NCBI RefSeq assembly: GCF_030285925.1
Contig: NZ_CP127251.1
Span: forward strand, 1,364,001 to 1,428,000
Direction: 5' to 3'
Length of the DNA stretch: 64,000 nt
DNA from: Devosia sp. YIM 151766
GTDB lineage: Bacteria > Pseudomonadota > Alphaproteobacteria > Rhizobiales > Devosiaceae
In this document: positions 25,992-34,169 of the stretch, piece by piece
How the letters are laid out: every line of letters begins with the position of its first letter
Position numbering within the stretch: position 1 is the stretch's first letter
Notes under the pieces: model-generated
The model's database searches: none
What the model saw: only the letters and a program-made list of their open reading frames with translations
Told to the model about the DNA's origin: nothing
Program-made: the position numbers and the translations under genes

Positions 25992-26900
25992 ATGCGCATT
26001 GCCCTCGTCGGCTCCAACGGCCAAGTCGGCTCGGCACTTCTCGCTCGACTGCCAAGCGCCTGGCACATCGTGCCGCTCGCAAGACAGGATGCCGATCTGC
26101 TCGTTCCTGGAGCTGCCGCCGCAGCAATTGACCGCATCCGTCCCGACGTCATCGTCAACGCCGCCGCGTGGACGGCGGTGGACAATGCGGAGACGGATGC
26201 AGCACGCGCTCACCGGGTCAACAGTGAGGCGGTCCGCGAACTGGCGGCTGCCGGTGCCGATTGGCTGATTTCCTATTCCACCGATTATGTCTTCGACGGG
26301 CGGAAGGCAAGCGCTTACCGGGAGAATGATGCGACAGCTCCTCTCAATATTTATGGCCTGAGCAAGCTCGCGGGTGAACTTGCGATCGCAGAGCGCGGCG
26401 GCAACGCTGTGATCTTTCGCACCAGTTGGGTGCATGCGCCCGGCCACGCGAATTTCATCACTACCATCCTGCGCCTTGCCGCGGAGCGCGAGTGTCTCCG
26501 CGTGGTCGACGACCAGATTGGCGCTCCGACCAGTGCCGCGATAATCGCGGCGGCAACGGTCCAGACGCTGAAACGCATCGCCGAAGGCAGGCCCATCCAT
26601 GCTGGTATCTATCATCTGGCCGCGTCCGGCGCGACCAGTTGGTACCACTATGCGGAATTCATCGTCCAATGCGCGCGAGAAAACGGGCGGATCCTGCCTT
26701 GCGTCATAAGGCCTATTTCGGCGAAACAATATGGTCAGGTGGCACTGCGGCCGGCCAATTCACGGCTCGATACCACGAAGCTCGAAACGGCTTTGGGATG
26801 CATCTTCCCTTCCTGGCAGGAGGGCGCACGGCAGACAATCATCGACAGCATAAATCGCGATGGACAAGACTCGATCCGGCTCAGGCGGGGGCAAGGCTAA
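25992..26900 (+). CDS. rfbD: dTDP-4-dehydrorhamnose reductase
   Basis: This enzyme reduces dTDP-4-dehydro-L-rhamnose to dTDP-L-rhamnose with NAD(P)H, the last step of rhamnose donor synthesis. The 302 residues start MRIALVGSNGQVGSALLARL, the nucleotide motif of RmlD. They include SYSTDYVFDG, Tyr121 and Lys125 in IYGLSK, and the RTSWVHAPG block of the family. The gene overlaps the next start by one base (TAATG), so rfbC is translated right behind it. The first two enzymes of the pathway, RfbA and RfbB, are not in the window. Confidence 0.93.
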   Translation: MRIALVGSNGQVGSALLARLPSAWHIVPLARQDADLLVPGAAAAAIDRIRPDVIVNAAAWTAVDNAETDAARAHRVNSEAVRELAAAGADWLISYSTDYVFDGRKASAYRENDATAPLNIYGLSKLAGELAIAERGGNAVIFRTSWVHAPGHANFITTILRLAAERECLRVVDDQIGAPTSAAIIAAATVQTLKRIAEGRPIHAGIYHLAASGATSWYHYAEFIVQCARENGRILPCVIRPISAKQYGQVALRPANSRLDTTKLETALGCIFPSWQEGARQTIIDSINRDGQDSIRLRRGQG

Positions 26901-27454
26901 TGCATGCATCACCCTATCTGCTGGAAGGGCTCGTCTTGTTTCAGCCCGCCCTCCATGCAGATGAACGAGGTGCCTTTTTCGAGAGCTTCAATGCCCGACA
27001 GTTTATCGAGGCCACCGGCGTCTCTGCGCCTTTCGTGCAGGATAATCAGTCCATCAGCAGAAAAGGGGTGGTGCGCGGCCTCCACTACCAATTGCCGCCC
27101 CACGCACAGGGCAAGCTCGTCCGTGTCATCGCCGGTCGCGTCTTCGATGTGGCGGTGGACCTGCGCGAGAAGTCGGAGTCTTATGGCCGCTGGGCGGGCA
27201 TCGAGATCAGCGCTCACAACAATCTGCAATTGTGGATTCCGCCGGGCTTCGCTCATGGTTTTCTCGCTCTCGAAGATGACACCCAGATTCTCTATAAGAC
27301 CACCGACTACTGGCACCGTGACAGCGAACGAGCCATCCGCTGGGACGACCCCGAGATCGATATCGCCTGGCCTCTGGGGGGGCTGCATATTCAGCTCTCG
27401 GCCAAGGATGCTGTCGCTCCCGCCTTGCCGGCCCGGCCGGCACCATTGCTTTGA
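26900..27454 (+). CDS. rfbC: dTDP-4-dehydrorhamnose 3,5-epimerase
   Basis: This enzyme epimerises dTDP-4-keto-6-deoxyglucose at C3 and C5. The 184-residue cupin protein has DNQSISRKGVVRGLHYQLPP with the catalytic His62, the WIPPGFAHGFL strand with His119, and YKTTDYWHRDSE with Tyr132, all expected for RmlC. It is co-transcribed with rfbD. About 465 bases without a gene follow before the LysM/M23 lipoprotein, so this seems to be the end of the polysaccharide locus. Confidence 0.93.
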   Translation: MHASPYLLEGLVLFQPALHADERGAFFESFNARQFIEATGVSAPFVQDNQSISRKGVVRGLHYQLPPHAQGKLVRVIAGRVFDVAVDLREKSESYGRWAGIEISAHNNLQLWIPPGFAHGFLALEDDTQILYKTTDYWHRDSERAIRWDDPEIDIAWPLGGLHIQLSAKDAVAPALPARPAPLL

Positions 27455-27919
27455 ACTTTCGGTGCCTGACACCCACTGGCAATGCGGCATGGCCATTGGG
27501 GAGCGCCGCATGGGGTTGAACTGGCAAACGCAATGTCGCTCGAACGACAGCCACGACGCCCGGTCAGCCGGCGGACGATCAGGAGTGGGAGCCTGCAGAC
27601 TGCGGCAACCAACGCCTAAACCGCTTGCCCTACTACCTGCGGCTTGAGTGGGAATGTTTACATCGGCCACTTCGAGACAAGTTGTCTTGGAACGTAAGCC
27701 CTTCGCTCCTTCCCCCTTGAGGCGAGGGCCGGGGAGGGGGGTGCTGCGGCTTCTGCACCATCCGCAGTCCGGCCCTCGCTCCGCCGACCGCCGCCCTCTT
27801 TCCCTTAACCTTACCGCTCCCTGAATCGCCCCCATACGATTTCACTCAAATCGCATCGGCTTTAAACTCGTCTTTACCTTACCGGGCTAACCTCGCAATC
27901 AGTTGTTGAGTACCTGCGT
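27455..27919. other. 465-base region without a gene, with repeat copy A
   Basis: No convincing gene is seen in this stretch between rfbC and the LysM/M23 lipoprotein gene. The first 195 bases contain the short palindromic string GGTGCCTGACACC near 27462 and otherwise no clear feature. Positions 27651-27785 hold one copy of an intergenic repeat that also occurs at 33941-34105 and 35053-35304. The last 130 bases are AT-richer in places and probably hold the promoter of the lipoprotein gene. Confidence 0.6.
27651..27785 (+). repeat. Intergenic repeat copy A (one-ended)
   Basis: This copy starts with a TGTTTACAT/GGCC terminus and continues through CTTGGAACG, CTTCGCTCCTTCCCCCTTGA, GGTGCTGCGG and CTCCGCC. 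It follows the left half of copy C (35053-35304) in the same order and with about the same spacing. The right half, including the second terminal inverted repeat, is missing, so it appears to be a truncated element. No coding capacity is seen. Confidence 0.65.
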
Positions 27920-29209
27920 ATGAGTAAGCCGATGAGTATTCGCGTCTCTTCGCGGCCCAAAAGAGCGGTCGCCATTGCCGGAATTATCGTGGCGGCGGTC
28001 GGTCTTTCCGGTTGCAATAGCCTGGGAAGCCGCTCCTTCGGCGATTCCACCGTAACCGGCTCCGTCGCCCAGTCGGCTCCCGCCACCTTCAATCAGCCGA
28101 TGCCGCCCAGTCTCGGGGCGCCGCAATCGACGCAGGTGGCCGCCTCGCAATATCTGCCGCCCGCGCCGGTCGGCGGCGGCTGGAGCGGTGGTGGCACTAC
28201 GCTGCCGCCGGCGCCTGTCGGCAATGGCTTCGTGCAGCCCGCCGGTACGTCCCCGATCGGCATGGGGGCTCCCGCCCCCTCCGTCCAGACTCAAGCCCTG
28301 CCTGCCCTCAATTCCCCGACCTCCATGGGAGCCACGCAAGCCATGCCCGCTCAGCAGACCCTTGCCCCGCTACCGGCCACCCCTCCGGCCGTCGCGTTGG
28401 GCGCCAATCCTTCCGCCTCCGCCCTGCCGGTCAATTCCAGCGTGCCGGTAACGGCCGCCGGGAACGGCAATGGCTATGCCCACACCATCGCCGCCGGCGA
28501 GTCGCTCTACACCATCGCCCGCAAATACGATGTGACCACCCAGGCCATTGTCCAGGCCAATGGCCTGGCTTCGCCCGACAAGATTGTGGTCGGCCAGAAG
28601 GTGATCATTCCCGGGCGCGGCGATCTGAATACCAGTGCCCCGATCACCCAGATGGCCAGCCTCGCCCCGGCCGCCACCGGCGCCGTATTGCCGGATATGC
28701 GCCCGACCAATCTTGCCGCGCCGGCGGCCCCGGCCCCGGCTCCGGCCGTTCAGGCGGCCGCGCCGCCGGCAACGGCGACGCCCGCGCCTGCGCCGGTGCA
28801 GCAGGCTTCCCTTCAGCCTGCCGCCGAACCCGCCATGTCGGGCAGCGACAAGTTCCACTGGCCGGTTTCGGGCCGGGTCATCACCGACTTCGCCGCCTCG
28901 CGCGGTACCGGCATCAATATCGACGTGCCGGAAGGCTCCAGCGTCAAGGCCGCCGAAAACGGCACCGTCATCTATGTCGGCTCCGGCGTCGAGGGCTATG
29001 GCAACCTGATCCTGGTCCGCCACCCCAATGGCTATGTCTCGGCCTATGCTCATCTCAAGGATATGAGCGTCGCCAAGGGTGCGGTGATCAATCGCGGCGA
29101 TTCCCTCGGCACTGTGGGCCAGACCGGTTCCGTCTCCCGGCCCCAGCTCCATTTCGAGCTGCGCAAGGGCGCCACCCCCGTCGACCCGGTCCCGCTGCTC
29201 GCCAGCTAA
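27920..29209 (+). CDS. LysM/M23 (LytM) domain lipoprotein, NlpD/DipM-like
   Basis: This envelope protein is probably an activator of cell-wall amidases at division. The 429 residues begin with a signal peptide and lipobox LSGC (Cys about residue 33), so it should be lipid-anchored. A proline/alanine-rich linker follows, then a LysM domain (about 186-233, GESLYTIARKYDV) that binds peptidoglycan, a second Pro/Ala linker and a C-terminal M23 domain (about 310-425). The M23 zinc ligands are incomplete: GTGINIDV lacks the first His, and QLHFEL replaces the HLHFE pair. A catalytically dead NlpD-like activator is therefore more likely than an endopeptidase. A terminator follows at 29231. Confidence 0.88.
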   Translation: MSKPMSIRVSSRPKRAVAIAGIIVAAVGLSGCNSLGSRSFGDSTVTGSVAQSAPATFNQPMPPSLGAPQSTQVAASQYLPPAPVGGGWSGGGTTLPPAPVGNGFVQPAGTSPIGMGAPAPSVQTQALPALNSPTSMGATQAMPAQQTLAPLPATPPAVALGANPSASALPVNSSVPVTAAGNGNGYAHTIAAGESLYTIARKYDVTTQAIVQANGLASPDKIVVGQKVIIPGRGDLNTSAPITQMASLAPAATGAVLPDMRPTNLAAPAAPAPAPAVQAAAPPATATPAPAPVQQASLQPAAEPAMSGSDKFHWPVSGRVITDFAASRGTGINIDVPEGSSVKAAENGTVIYVGSGVEGYGNLILVRHPNGYVSAYAHLKDMSVAKGAVINRGDSLGTVGQTGSVSRPQLHFELRKGATPVDPVPLLAS

Positions 29210-29230
29210 ACCGGCAGACCTCCAGCATCG

Positions 29231-29266
29231 AAAAAGGCCGGGCATAGCGCCCGGCCTTTTTGTTTT
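29231..29266 (+). terminator. Rho-independent terminator after the LysM/M23 gene
   Basis: A 12-bp perfect stem (AAAAAGGCCGGG with CCCGGCCTTTTT) encloses a seven-base loop and is followed by TGTTTT. The A-run on the left arm makes it potentially active in both directions, which suits the convergent ATPase gene ending at 29386. Confidence 0.85.
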
Positions 29267-29385
29267 AGATTGCTGCCTTGTGAGAACTCATCCCGGTCGC
29301 GGGCCCCGCATGCGGCTGATCTTCATTGTTCTCCACTCCCATCGCTTGGGGGAGGGTGACGATTGGAGCGAGCGTTACCAGCCCG

Positions 29386-30249
29386 CTAGACCGCCTTGCC
29401 TTCTTCCCCCGCCAATGTCCGCACCAGCTGGATCGCCACGCGCCCCGACCGTGCGCCGCGCGTCGCCGACCATTCGATGGCCCGGGCCCGCAGAGTTTCC
29501 GCGTCCAGGCTCAGCCCGTAGAATTCCGCATAGGCCGAGACCATGGCGAGGTAATTGTCCTGGTCCGAATTGTGGAAGCCCAGCCACAGCCCGAACCGGT
29601 CGGACAGCGACACCTTCTCCTCCACCGCTTCGCCGGGATTGATCGCCGTCGAGCGTTCGTTCTCGATCATGTCGCGCGGCATCAGATGCCGCCGGTTGGA
29701 GGTCGCATAGAACAGCACATTGTCCGGCCGGCCTTCGAGCCCGCCATCGAGAATGGTCTTGAGCGATTTATAGCTGGTCTCGCCGCTGTCGAAGCTGAGA
29801 TCGTCGCAGAACACGATGAACCGCGCGTCCTGTCCGGCAATGGCGCGCATCAGCCGGGGCAGGGTTTCGAGGTCCTCCCGCGCGATTTCGATCAGCACCA
29901 GCCGCTCGAAGCCGTCCCGCGATTCGATATCGGCATGCACGGCCTTGACCAGCGACGACTTGCCCATGCCCCGCGCGCCCCACAGCAGCGCATTGTTGGC
30001 GCCATGGCCGCGCGCGAACTGCTCGGTATTGGCCAGGAGAATATCCCGGACCCGATCGATGCCTTTGAGCATGCCGAGCGGTACGCGGCTGACCCTGGGC
30101 ACCGCCAGCAGGGTTCCCGTTTCGCCCTGCCAGTGATAGGCATTTTCCTGGCCGAGGATGAAGGAACGGGCTTGTGCCTCCGGGTTGAGCGCCTGCGCGA
30201 TCGTCTCCAGCGCTTCGGCAATCCTGCCCAGATAATCCTTGGTCGTCAC
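29386..30249 (-). CDS. DUF815-family P-loop ATPase
   Basis: This 287-residue AAA-type ATPase is of the DUF815 family, whose function is not established. It has a Walker A motif GARGMGKSS at residues 91-99, a Walker B stretch FIVFCDDLSF, a sensor-like FYATSNRRHL and a C-terminal AAA helical domain (about 200-280, with RFGLWLGFHNSDQDNYL). The start is GTG at 30249. It diverges from yajC across a 202-base region with a good promoter for yajC, and converges on the LysM/M23 lipoprotein gene. The bioenergetic or chaperone role is unknown. Confidence 0.85.
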   Translation of the reverse strand: MTTKDYLGRIAEALETIAQALNPEAQARSFILGQENAYHWQGETGTLLAVPRVSRVPLGMLKGIDRVRDILLANTEQFARGHGANNALLWGARGMGKSSLVKAVHADIESRDGFERLVLIEIAREDLETLPRLMRAIAGQDARFIVFCDDLSFDSGETSYKSLKTILDGGLEGRPDNVLFYATSNRRHLMPRDMIENERSTAINPGEAVEEKVSLSDRFGLWLGFHNSDQDNYLAMVSAYAEFYGLSLDAETLRARAIEWSATRGARSGRVAIQLVRTLAGEEGKAV

Positions 30250-30298
30250 CGCTCTCGTCCTTCACTTATTTGTCGTGATTGCCGCACCCGGATTGGCT

Positions 30299-30327
30299 TT
30301 GCAATCATGTTTACCCAAATGTATAGT
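30299..30327 (+). promoter_or_regulatory. Sigma-70-type promoter upstream of yajC
   Basis: TTGCAA at 30299-30304 and TATAGT at 30322-30327 are separated by exactly 17 bases. They lie about 125 bases before the yajC start and point towards it, so they probably drive the yajC-secDF unit. Confidence 0.6.
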
Positions 30328-30451
30328 CCGCGCGATTTTGGCCGGGGCGCAAGTGCAGACAAGCCCATTAGCGTCCACCGCCTGACTCGTCGGCGCCGCG
30401 CTGCCCCATTCCACCCGATACGAAAAAGAAAAACACTTAGGAGATCGCTTG

Positions 30452-30799
30452 ATGTTTGTAACGCCCGCCTATGCACAGGATGCGGTTGGGGCCCCTGGCG
30501 GCATGGCTGACATTTTCATTCAGCTCATGCCGATCGCCCTGTTGGTGCTGATCTTCTGGCTTCTGATCTTCCGCCCGCAGCAGAAGCGCCTCAAGGCGCA
30601 GCAGGCCATGCTGGGCGCCATCCGCCGCGGCGACACCGTGGTCACCACCGGCGGCATCGTCGGCAAGGTCACCAAAGTGGCTGAAGGCGAGGACCTCGAA
30701 GTCGAGATCTCCCAGGGCGTCAAGGTCAAGGTCGTGCGCGGCATGGTGGCCGATGTGCGGTCCAAGTCCGAGCCGGTCAACGACAACAAGTCGGCTTAA
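30452..30799 (+). CDS. yajC: Sec translocase accessory subunit YajC
   Basis: YajC is a small inner-membrane partner of SecDF in the Sec holotranslocon. The 115 residues have one membrane segment (about 24-43, PIALLVLIFWLLIFRPQQKR) with the hallmark FRPQQKR directly after it. A basic cytoplasmic domain follows with GDTVVTTGGIVGKVTKV. The ATG at 30452 has TAGGAG eight bases upstream; a TTG three bases before is less likely. secDF follows after 60 bases, the conserved order in this group. Confidence 0.95.
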   Translation: MFVTPAYAQDAVGAPGGMADIFIQLMPIALLVLIFWLLIFRPQQKRLKAQQAMLGAIRRGDTVVTTGGIVGKVTKVAEGEDLEVEISQGVKVKVVRGMVADVRSKSEPVNDNKSA

Positions 30800-30859
30800 G
30801 CGGCCCAATCCGGCCGGGGCCTCAGGGCTCCGGCCTCCTGCCTTTTCAGGACGTCCTTT

Positions 30860-33415
30860 ATGAACCAGTCGCCGTTCCGCGTATTCGTCATTCTCTTCGT
30901 TACGATCGCGGGTATCCTGCTTGCCGCTCCCAATTTCCTGCCCCAGTCCATCCAGGACGCGCTGCCGGATTGGTTGCCCAAGCCGGGCCTGGTTCTCGGC
31001 CTCGACCTGCAGGGCGGCTCGCACCTGCTGCTGGAGGTCAATCGCGAGGGCATCGTCACCCAGCGCCTGAGCGATTTGCGCCGCGACGCCCGCAATACCC
31101 TGGCCACCCAGAACGGCATCGGCAACATCATCACCACCGATGTGGCCAGCAATACCATTACCATCGAGCTGACCGACCCGACCCAGAAGGCGCAGGCGGA
31201 AACCGTCATTCGCGGTCTCCAGAATTCCCTCAGCGACTTCATGTTCTCCGGCGCCGCCGTCGATGAGCTGCGCTTCGCCGAAGCGGCGGACGGCCGGCTC
31301 ACCATCAGCCTCACGCCCGAGGGCATCAATCAGCGCATGAGCTCGCTGGTCGCCCAGTCCATGGAAGTCATCCGCTCCCGTATCGACGAATTGGGCACCA
31401 CCGAACCCACCATCCAGCGCCAGGGCGATACCCGCGTCATGGTGCAGGTACCCGGCTTCGGCGACAGCGAGCGGCTCAAGAACATCATCTCGCAGACCGC
31501 GCGCCTGACCTTCCACATGGTCTATCCGGGCATGACGGCCGATCAGGCCGAAATCCAGGGCCTGCCCGCCGGCACCATGATCCTGCCCAGCCAGGACGGC
31601 ACCCGCGAACTGCTTTATGAAGACGTGGCCCTTGGCGGCGAATCCCTGGTCGATGCCCAGCCGGCCTATGACCAGCAGCGCGGCATCCCGGTCGTCAGCT
31701 TCAAGTTCGACACCCGCGGCGCCATCACCTTCGGCGAGATCACCTCGCGCAATGTCAACCAGCGCTTCGCCATCGTCCTCGACAACACCGTCATCACCGC
31801 CCCGGTCATCCAGCAGCCGATCACCGGCGGCTCGGGCCAGATCAGCGGCTCCTTCACCACCGCATCGGCCAACGACCTTGCCGTGCTGCTGCGCGCCGGC
31901 GCGCTGCCCGCCAGCCTCGACGTCATCGAGGAACGCACGGTCGATGCCAGCCTCGGCGCCGATTCCATCCAGGCCGGCCTCACCGCCGGCATCGTCGCCT
32001 CGGTGCTGGTCGTTTCCTTCATGATCATCGCCTATGGCGTCTGGGGCATTTTCGCCAACGTCTCGCTGGTCCTCAACGTCATCCTGATCTTCGCCGCGCT
32101 CTCGACGCTCGGCGCCACGCTGACCTTGCCCGGCATTGCCGGCATCGTGCTCACCATCGGCATGGCCGTGGACGCCAACGTGCTGATCTATGAGCGAATG
32201 CGTGAAGAGCAACGCTCCGGCAAATCGCCGCTGCAATCGATCAATGCCGGCTTCGAGCGCGCCTGGGCCACCATTATCGACTCGCACCTGACCCAGCTGG
32301 TCGCGGCCGTGGTGCTCTACTTCATGGGCTCCGGCCCCATTCAGGGCTTCGCTGTGACGCTGGGCCTCGGCATCCTGACCTCGCTTTTCACCTCCTACAC
32401 CGTCACCTCCTACCAGGTGAATCTCTGGTATAAGCGCGTCCGCCCGAAAAAGCTGAAAATCCAGCATTTCCGCTTCATCCCGGACGGCACCAAGATCCCG
32501 TTCATGAAGATTTCGCGCTATGTCATCGCGTTCTCGATCGTCATGACGCTGGTGTCCATCGGCTCGGCCTTCACCAAGGGCTTCAATCTGGGCATCGACT
32601 TCGTCGGCGGCACCGCCATCGAGGTGCAGCATGTCGGCGGCCCCGCCGATGTCGGTCAGGTGCGCGAATTGCTGACCAATCTCGATCTGGGCGAAATCCA
32701 GGTTCAGGGCTTCGGCACCCCGCAGGACGTTCTGGTGCGCGTGCAGGCGCAGGAAGGCGGTCAGTCGGCCGATCAGGTCGCGGTTCAAAAGGTTCAGGAG
32801 GCGCTCGCCATCGAGAACTACGAGATTCGTCGCGTCGAGGCCGTGAGTGGCACCGTCTCCGGCGAATTGGCCTGGACCGGCACCATCGCCGTCATCATCG
32901 CCATGGTCTGTATCCTGATCTACATCTGGTTCCGCTTCGAATGGCAATTCGCCATGGCGGCGGTCACCACCACGTCGCACGACTTGATCATGACCATCGG
33001 TCTGTTCTCGTTGACCGGCATGGAGTTCAATCTCAGTTCCATCGCGGCGGTTCTGACATTGGTGGGTATCTCGCTCAACGAAACCGTGGTGGTATCCGAC
33101 CGGGTGCGCGAAAACCTGGTCAAATACCGCAAGATGCCGCTTCCGGAATTGATCGATCTGTCGATTAACCAGACCATTGTTCGCACGTCCTTGACGCAGT
33201 TCACCCTGCTGCTGGCGCTCTTGCCTCTGGTCTTTTTCGGCGGCGAGGCCCTGCGCAGCTTCACCATCGCCATGACCTTCGGCTCCATCGTCGGCATGTA
33301 TTCCTCGGTCATCATCAATGGCCCCATCCTCATCAATTTCGGCCTCAAGCAGAAATCCGGCGAGGACGGAGACAAGGAGGCCAGGAAAAAATCTGCCGAT
33401 GGAGCCTCTGTATAG
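30860..33415 (+). CDS. secDF: Fused protein translocase subunit SecDF
   Basis: This inner-membrane protein uses the proton gradient to pull secreted proteins through the Sec channel at the periplasmic side. SecD and SecF are one chain of 851 residues: the SecD part (about 1-540) starts with a membrane segment and GLVLGLDLQGGSHLLLEVN, and the SecF part (about 548-851) starts near RYVIAFSIVMTLVSIG with GFNLGIDFVGGTAIEV. Twelve membrane segments are visible, with the conserved GMAVDANVLIYERMREE and GISLNETVVVSDRVREN in the two halves. The fusion is common in alphaproteobacteria. The Mth938-domain gene follows. Confidence 0.97.
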   Translation: MNQSPFRVFVILFVTIAGILLAAPNFLPQSIQDALPDWLPKPGLVLGLDLQGGSHLLLEVNREGIVTQRLSDLRRDARNTLATQNGIGNIITTDVASNTITIELTDPTQKAQAETVIRGLQNSLSDFMFSGAAVDELRFAEAADGRLTISLTPEGINQRMSSLVAQSMEVIRSRIDELGTTEPTIQRQGDTRVMVQVPGFGDSERLKNIISQTARLTFHMVYPGMTADQAEIQGLPAGTMILPSQDGTRELLYEDVALGGESLVDAQPAYDQQRGIPVVSFKFDTRGAITFGEITSRNVNQRFAIVLDNTVITAPVIQQPITGGSGQISGSFTTASANDLAVLLRAGALPASLDVIEERTVDASLGADSIQAGLTAGIVASVLVVSFMIIAYGVWGIFANVSLVLNVILIFAALSTLGATLTLPGIAGIVLTIGMAVDANVLIYERMREEQRSGKSPLQSINAGFERAWATIIDSHLTQLVAAVVLYFMGSGPIQGFAVTLGLGILTSLFTSYTVTSYQVNLWYKRVRPKKLKIQHFRFIPDGTKIPFMKISRYVIAFSIVMTLVSIGSAFTKGFNLGIDFVGGTAIEVQHVGGPADVGQVRELLTNLDLGEIQVQGFGTPQDVLVRVQAQEGGQSADQVAVQKVQEALAIENYEIRRVEAVSGTVSGELAWTGTIAVIIAMVCILIYIWFRFEWQFAMAAVTTTSHDLIMTIGLFSLTGMEFNLSSIAAVLTLVGISLNETVVVSDRVRENLVKYRKMPLPELIDLSINQTIVRTSLTQFTLLLALLPLVFFGGEALRSFTIAMTFGSIVGMYSSVIINGPILINFGLKQKSGEDGDKEARKKSADGASV

Positions 33416-33435
33416 GGCAGGGGACAATCATGCCG

Positions 33436-33510
33436 GGTCATCCCCGCGGCAGCGGGGACCTCGGTTTCAAGATGACCGGAGCAATAGAGGTTCCCGCTTT
33501 CGCGGGAATG
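33436..33510. repeat. Pair of palindromic intergenic hairpins (REP-like)
   Basis: Two short GC-rich hairpins lie close together: CCCCGC-GGCA-GCGGGG near 33441, flanked by GTCATC, and TTCCCGC-TTTC-GCGGGAA at 33491-33508, flanked by TGAC. This CCCGC/GCGGG hairpin with GTCAT flanks is the form of a dispersed repeat common in proteobacterial intergenic DNA. It lies between secDF and the Mth938 gene and may affect mRNA stability or attenuate transcription between them. Confidence 0.6.
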
Positions 33511-33527
33511 ACGCCGTGGTTGAGCAG

Positions 33528-33911
33528 ATGAATTCCTCCGGCCATTTCCCCCGTCAGGTCGGCATCGACGCCTATGGCAATGGCGGTTTCCGCTTTGCCG
33601 AAATGTCCCATAAGGGCTCGCTGCTCTGCCTGCCCGATGGCATGCGCGCCTGGAATGTCGGCACCGCCGCCAATCTCACCCTGGCCAGCCTGCAACCCGT
33701 TCTCGACCTGGCCGACCGACTAGACGTCCTGCTCCTCGGCCTCGGCCCCGATATCGTCGCCATAGACCCCGCCATTCGCGCCGCCTTCCGCGAGCGCCGC
33801 GTCATCGTCGAGCCCACCCAGACCGGCGGCGCCATCCGCACCTATAATGTCCTCCTCGCCGAAGACCGCGCCGTCGCCGCCGCCCTCATCGCCGTCGAAA
33901 AGGCGCGCTAG
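33528..33911 (+). CDS. Mth938-domain protein, NDUFAF3 homologue
   Basis: This 127-residue protein has the Mth938 (DUF498) fold. Recognisable parts are GIDAYGNGGFRFAEMSHKGS, the central LLLGLGPDIVAIDPAIRAAF and the end EPTQTGGAIRTYNVLLAEDR. The mitochondrial homologue, NDUFAF3, is a complex I assembly factor, and bacterial copies often lie next to sec genes as here. The ATG at 33528 was chosen; GTG at 33516 is an in-frame alternative. The bacterial function is not established. The nearby gene at 34170 encodes a second homologue of a complex I assembly factor (NDUFAF6). Confidence 0.88.
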   Translation: MNSSGHFPRQVGIDAYGNGGFRFAEMSHKGSLLCLPDGMRAWNVGTAANLTLASLQPVLDLADRLDVLLLGLGPDIVAIDPAIRAAFRERRVIVEPTQTGGAIRTYNVLLAEDRAVAAALIAVEKAR

Positions 33912-33940
33912 GGTGATGGTCATTCAAACTGTCCCCGGCC

Positions 33941-34105
33941 CTTTCGCCTCCCTCCCCCTTGAGGGCTTCGAGCCATCCCGCAGGGCTGATCGTCCCAGTG
34001 GGACGATCAGAGGCGAGAAGGCCATGGGAGCTATGCTCCAATGGCTGGCCGGGGAGGGGGTGCTGCGGCTCCTACATATCCGGCCTCGCCCTGGAGGGGA
34101 GGGAC
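33941..34105 (+). repeat. Intergenic repeat copy B with a nested insertion
   Basis: The ends of this copy match copies A and C (CCTCCCCCTTGAGGG on the left; CCGGGGAGGGGGTGCTGCGG, CTCCTACAT and CGGCCTCGCCC on the right). Between the two blocks lies extra sequence that copies A and C lack. The extra part has a 12-bp inverted repeat around one base (33986-34010) and a second hairpin (GGAGC-TAT-GCTCC near 34027-34039). It lies between the NDUFAF3-like and NDUFAF6-like genes. Confidence 0.6.
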
Positions 34106-34169
34106 TGAGACCAGAACTGCGGATCGTCCAATGGCCGCAACCCCAAACTCTCGGCGCACGAGCCTAGCC

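Noticed and set aside
30437..33427. 996-codon open frame on the minus strand
   Set aside because: It is fully antisense to secDF, His/Asp/Gly-rich and repetitive as expected from reverse reading of GC-rich codons.
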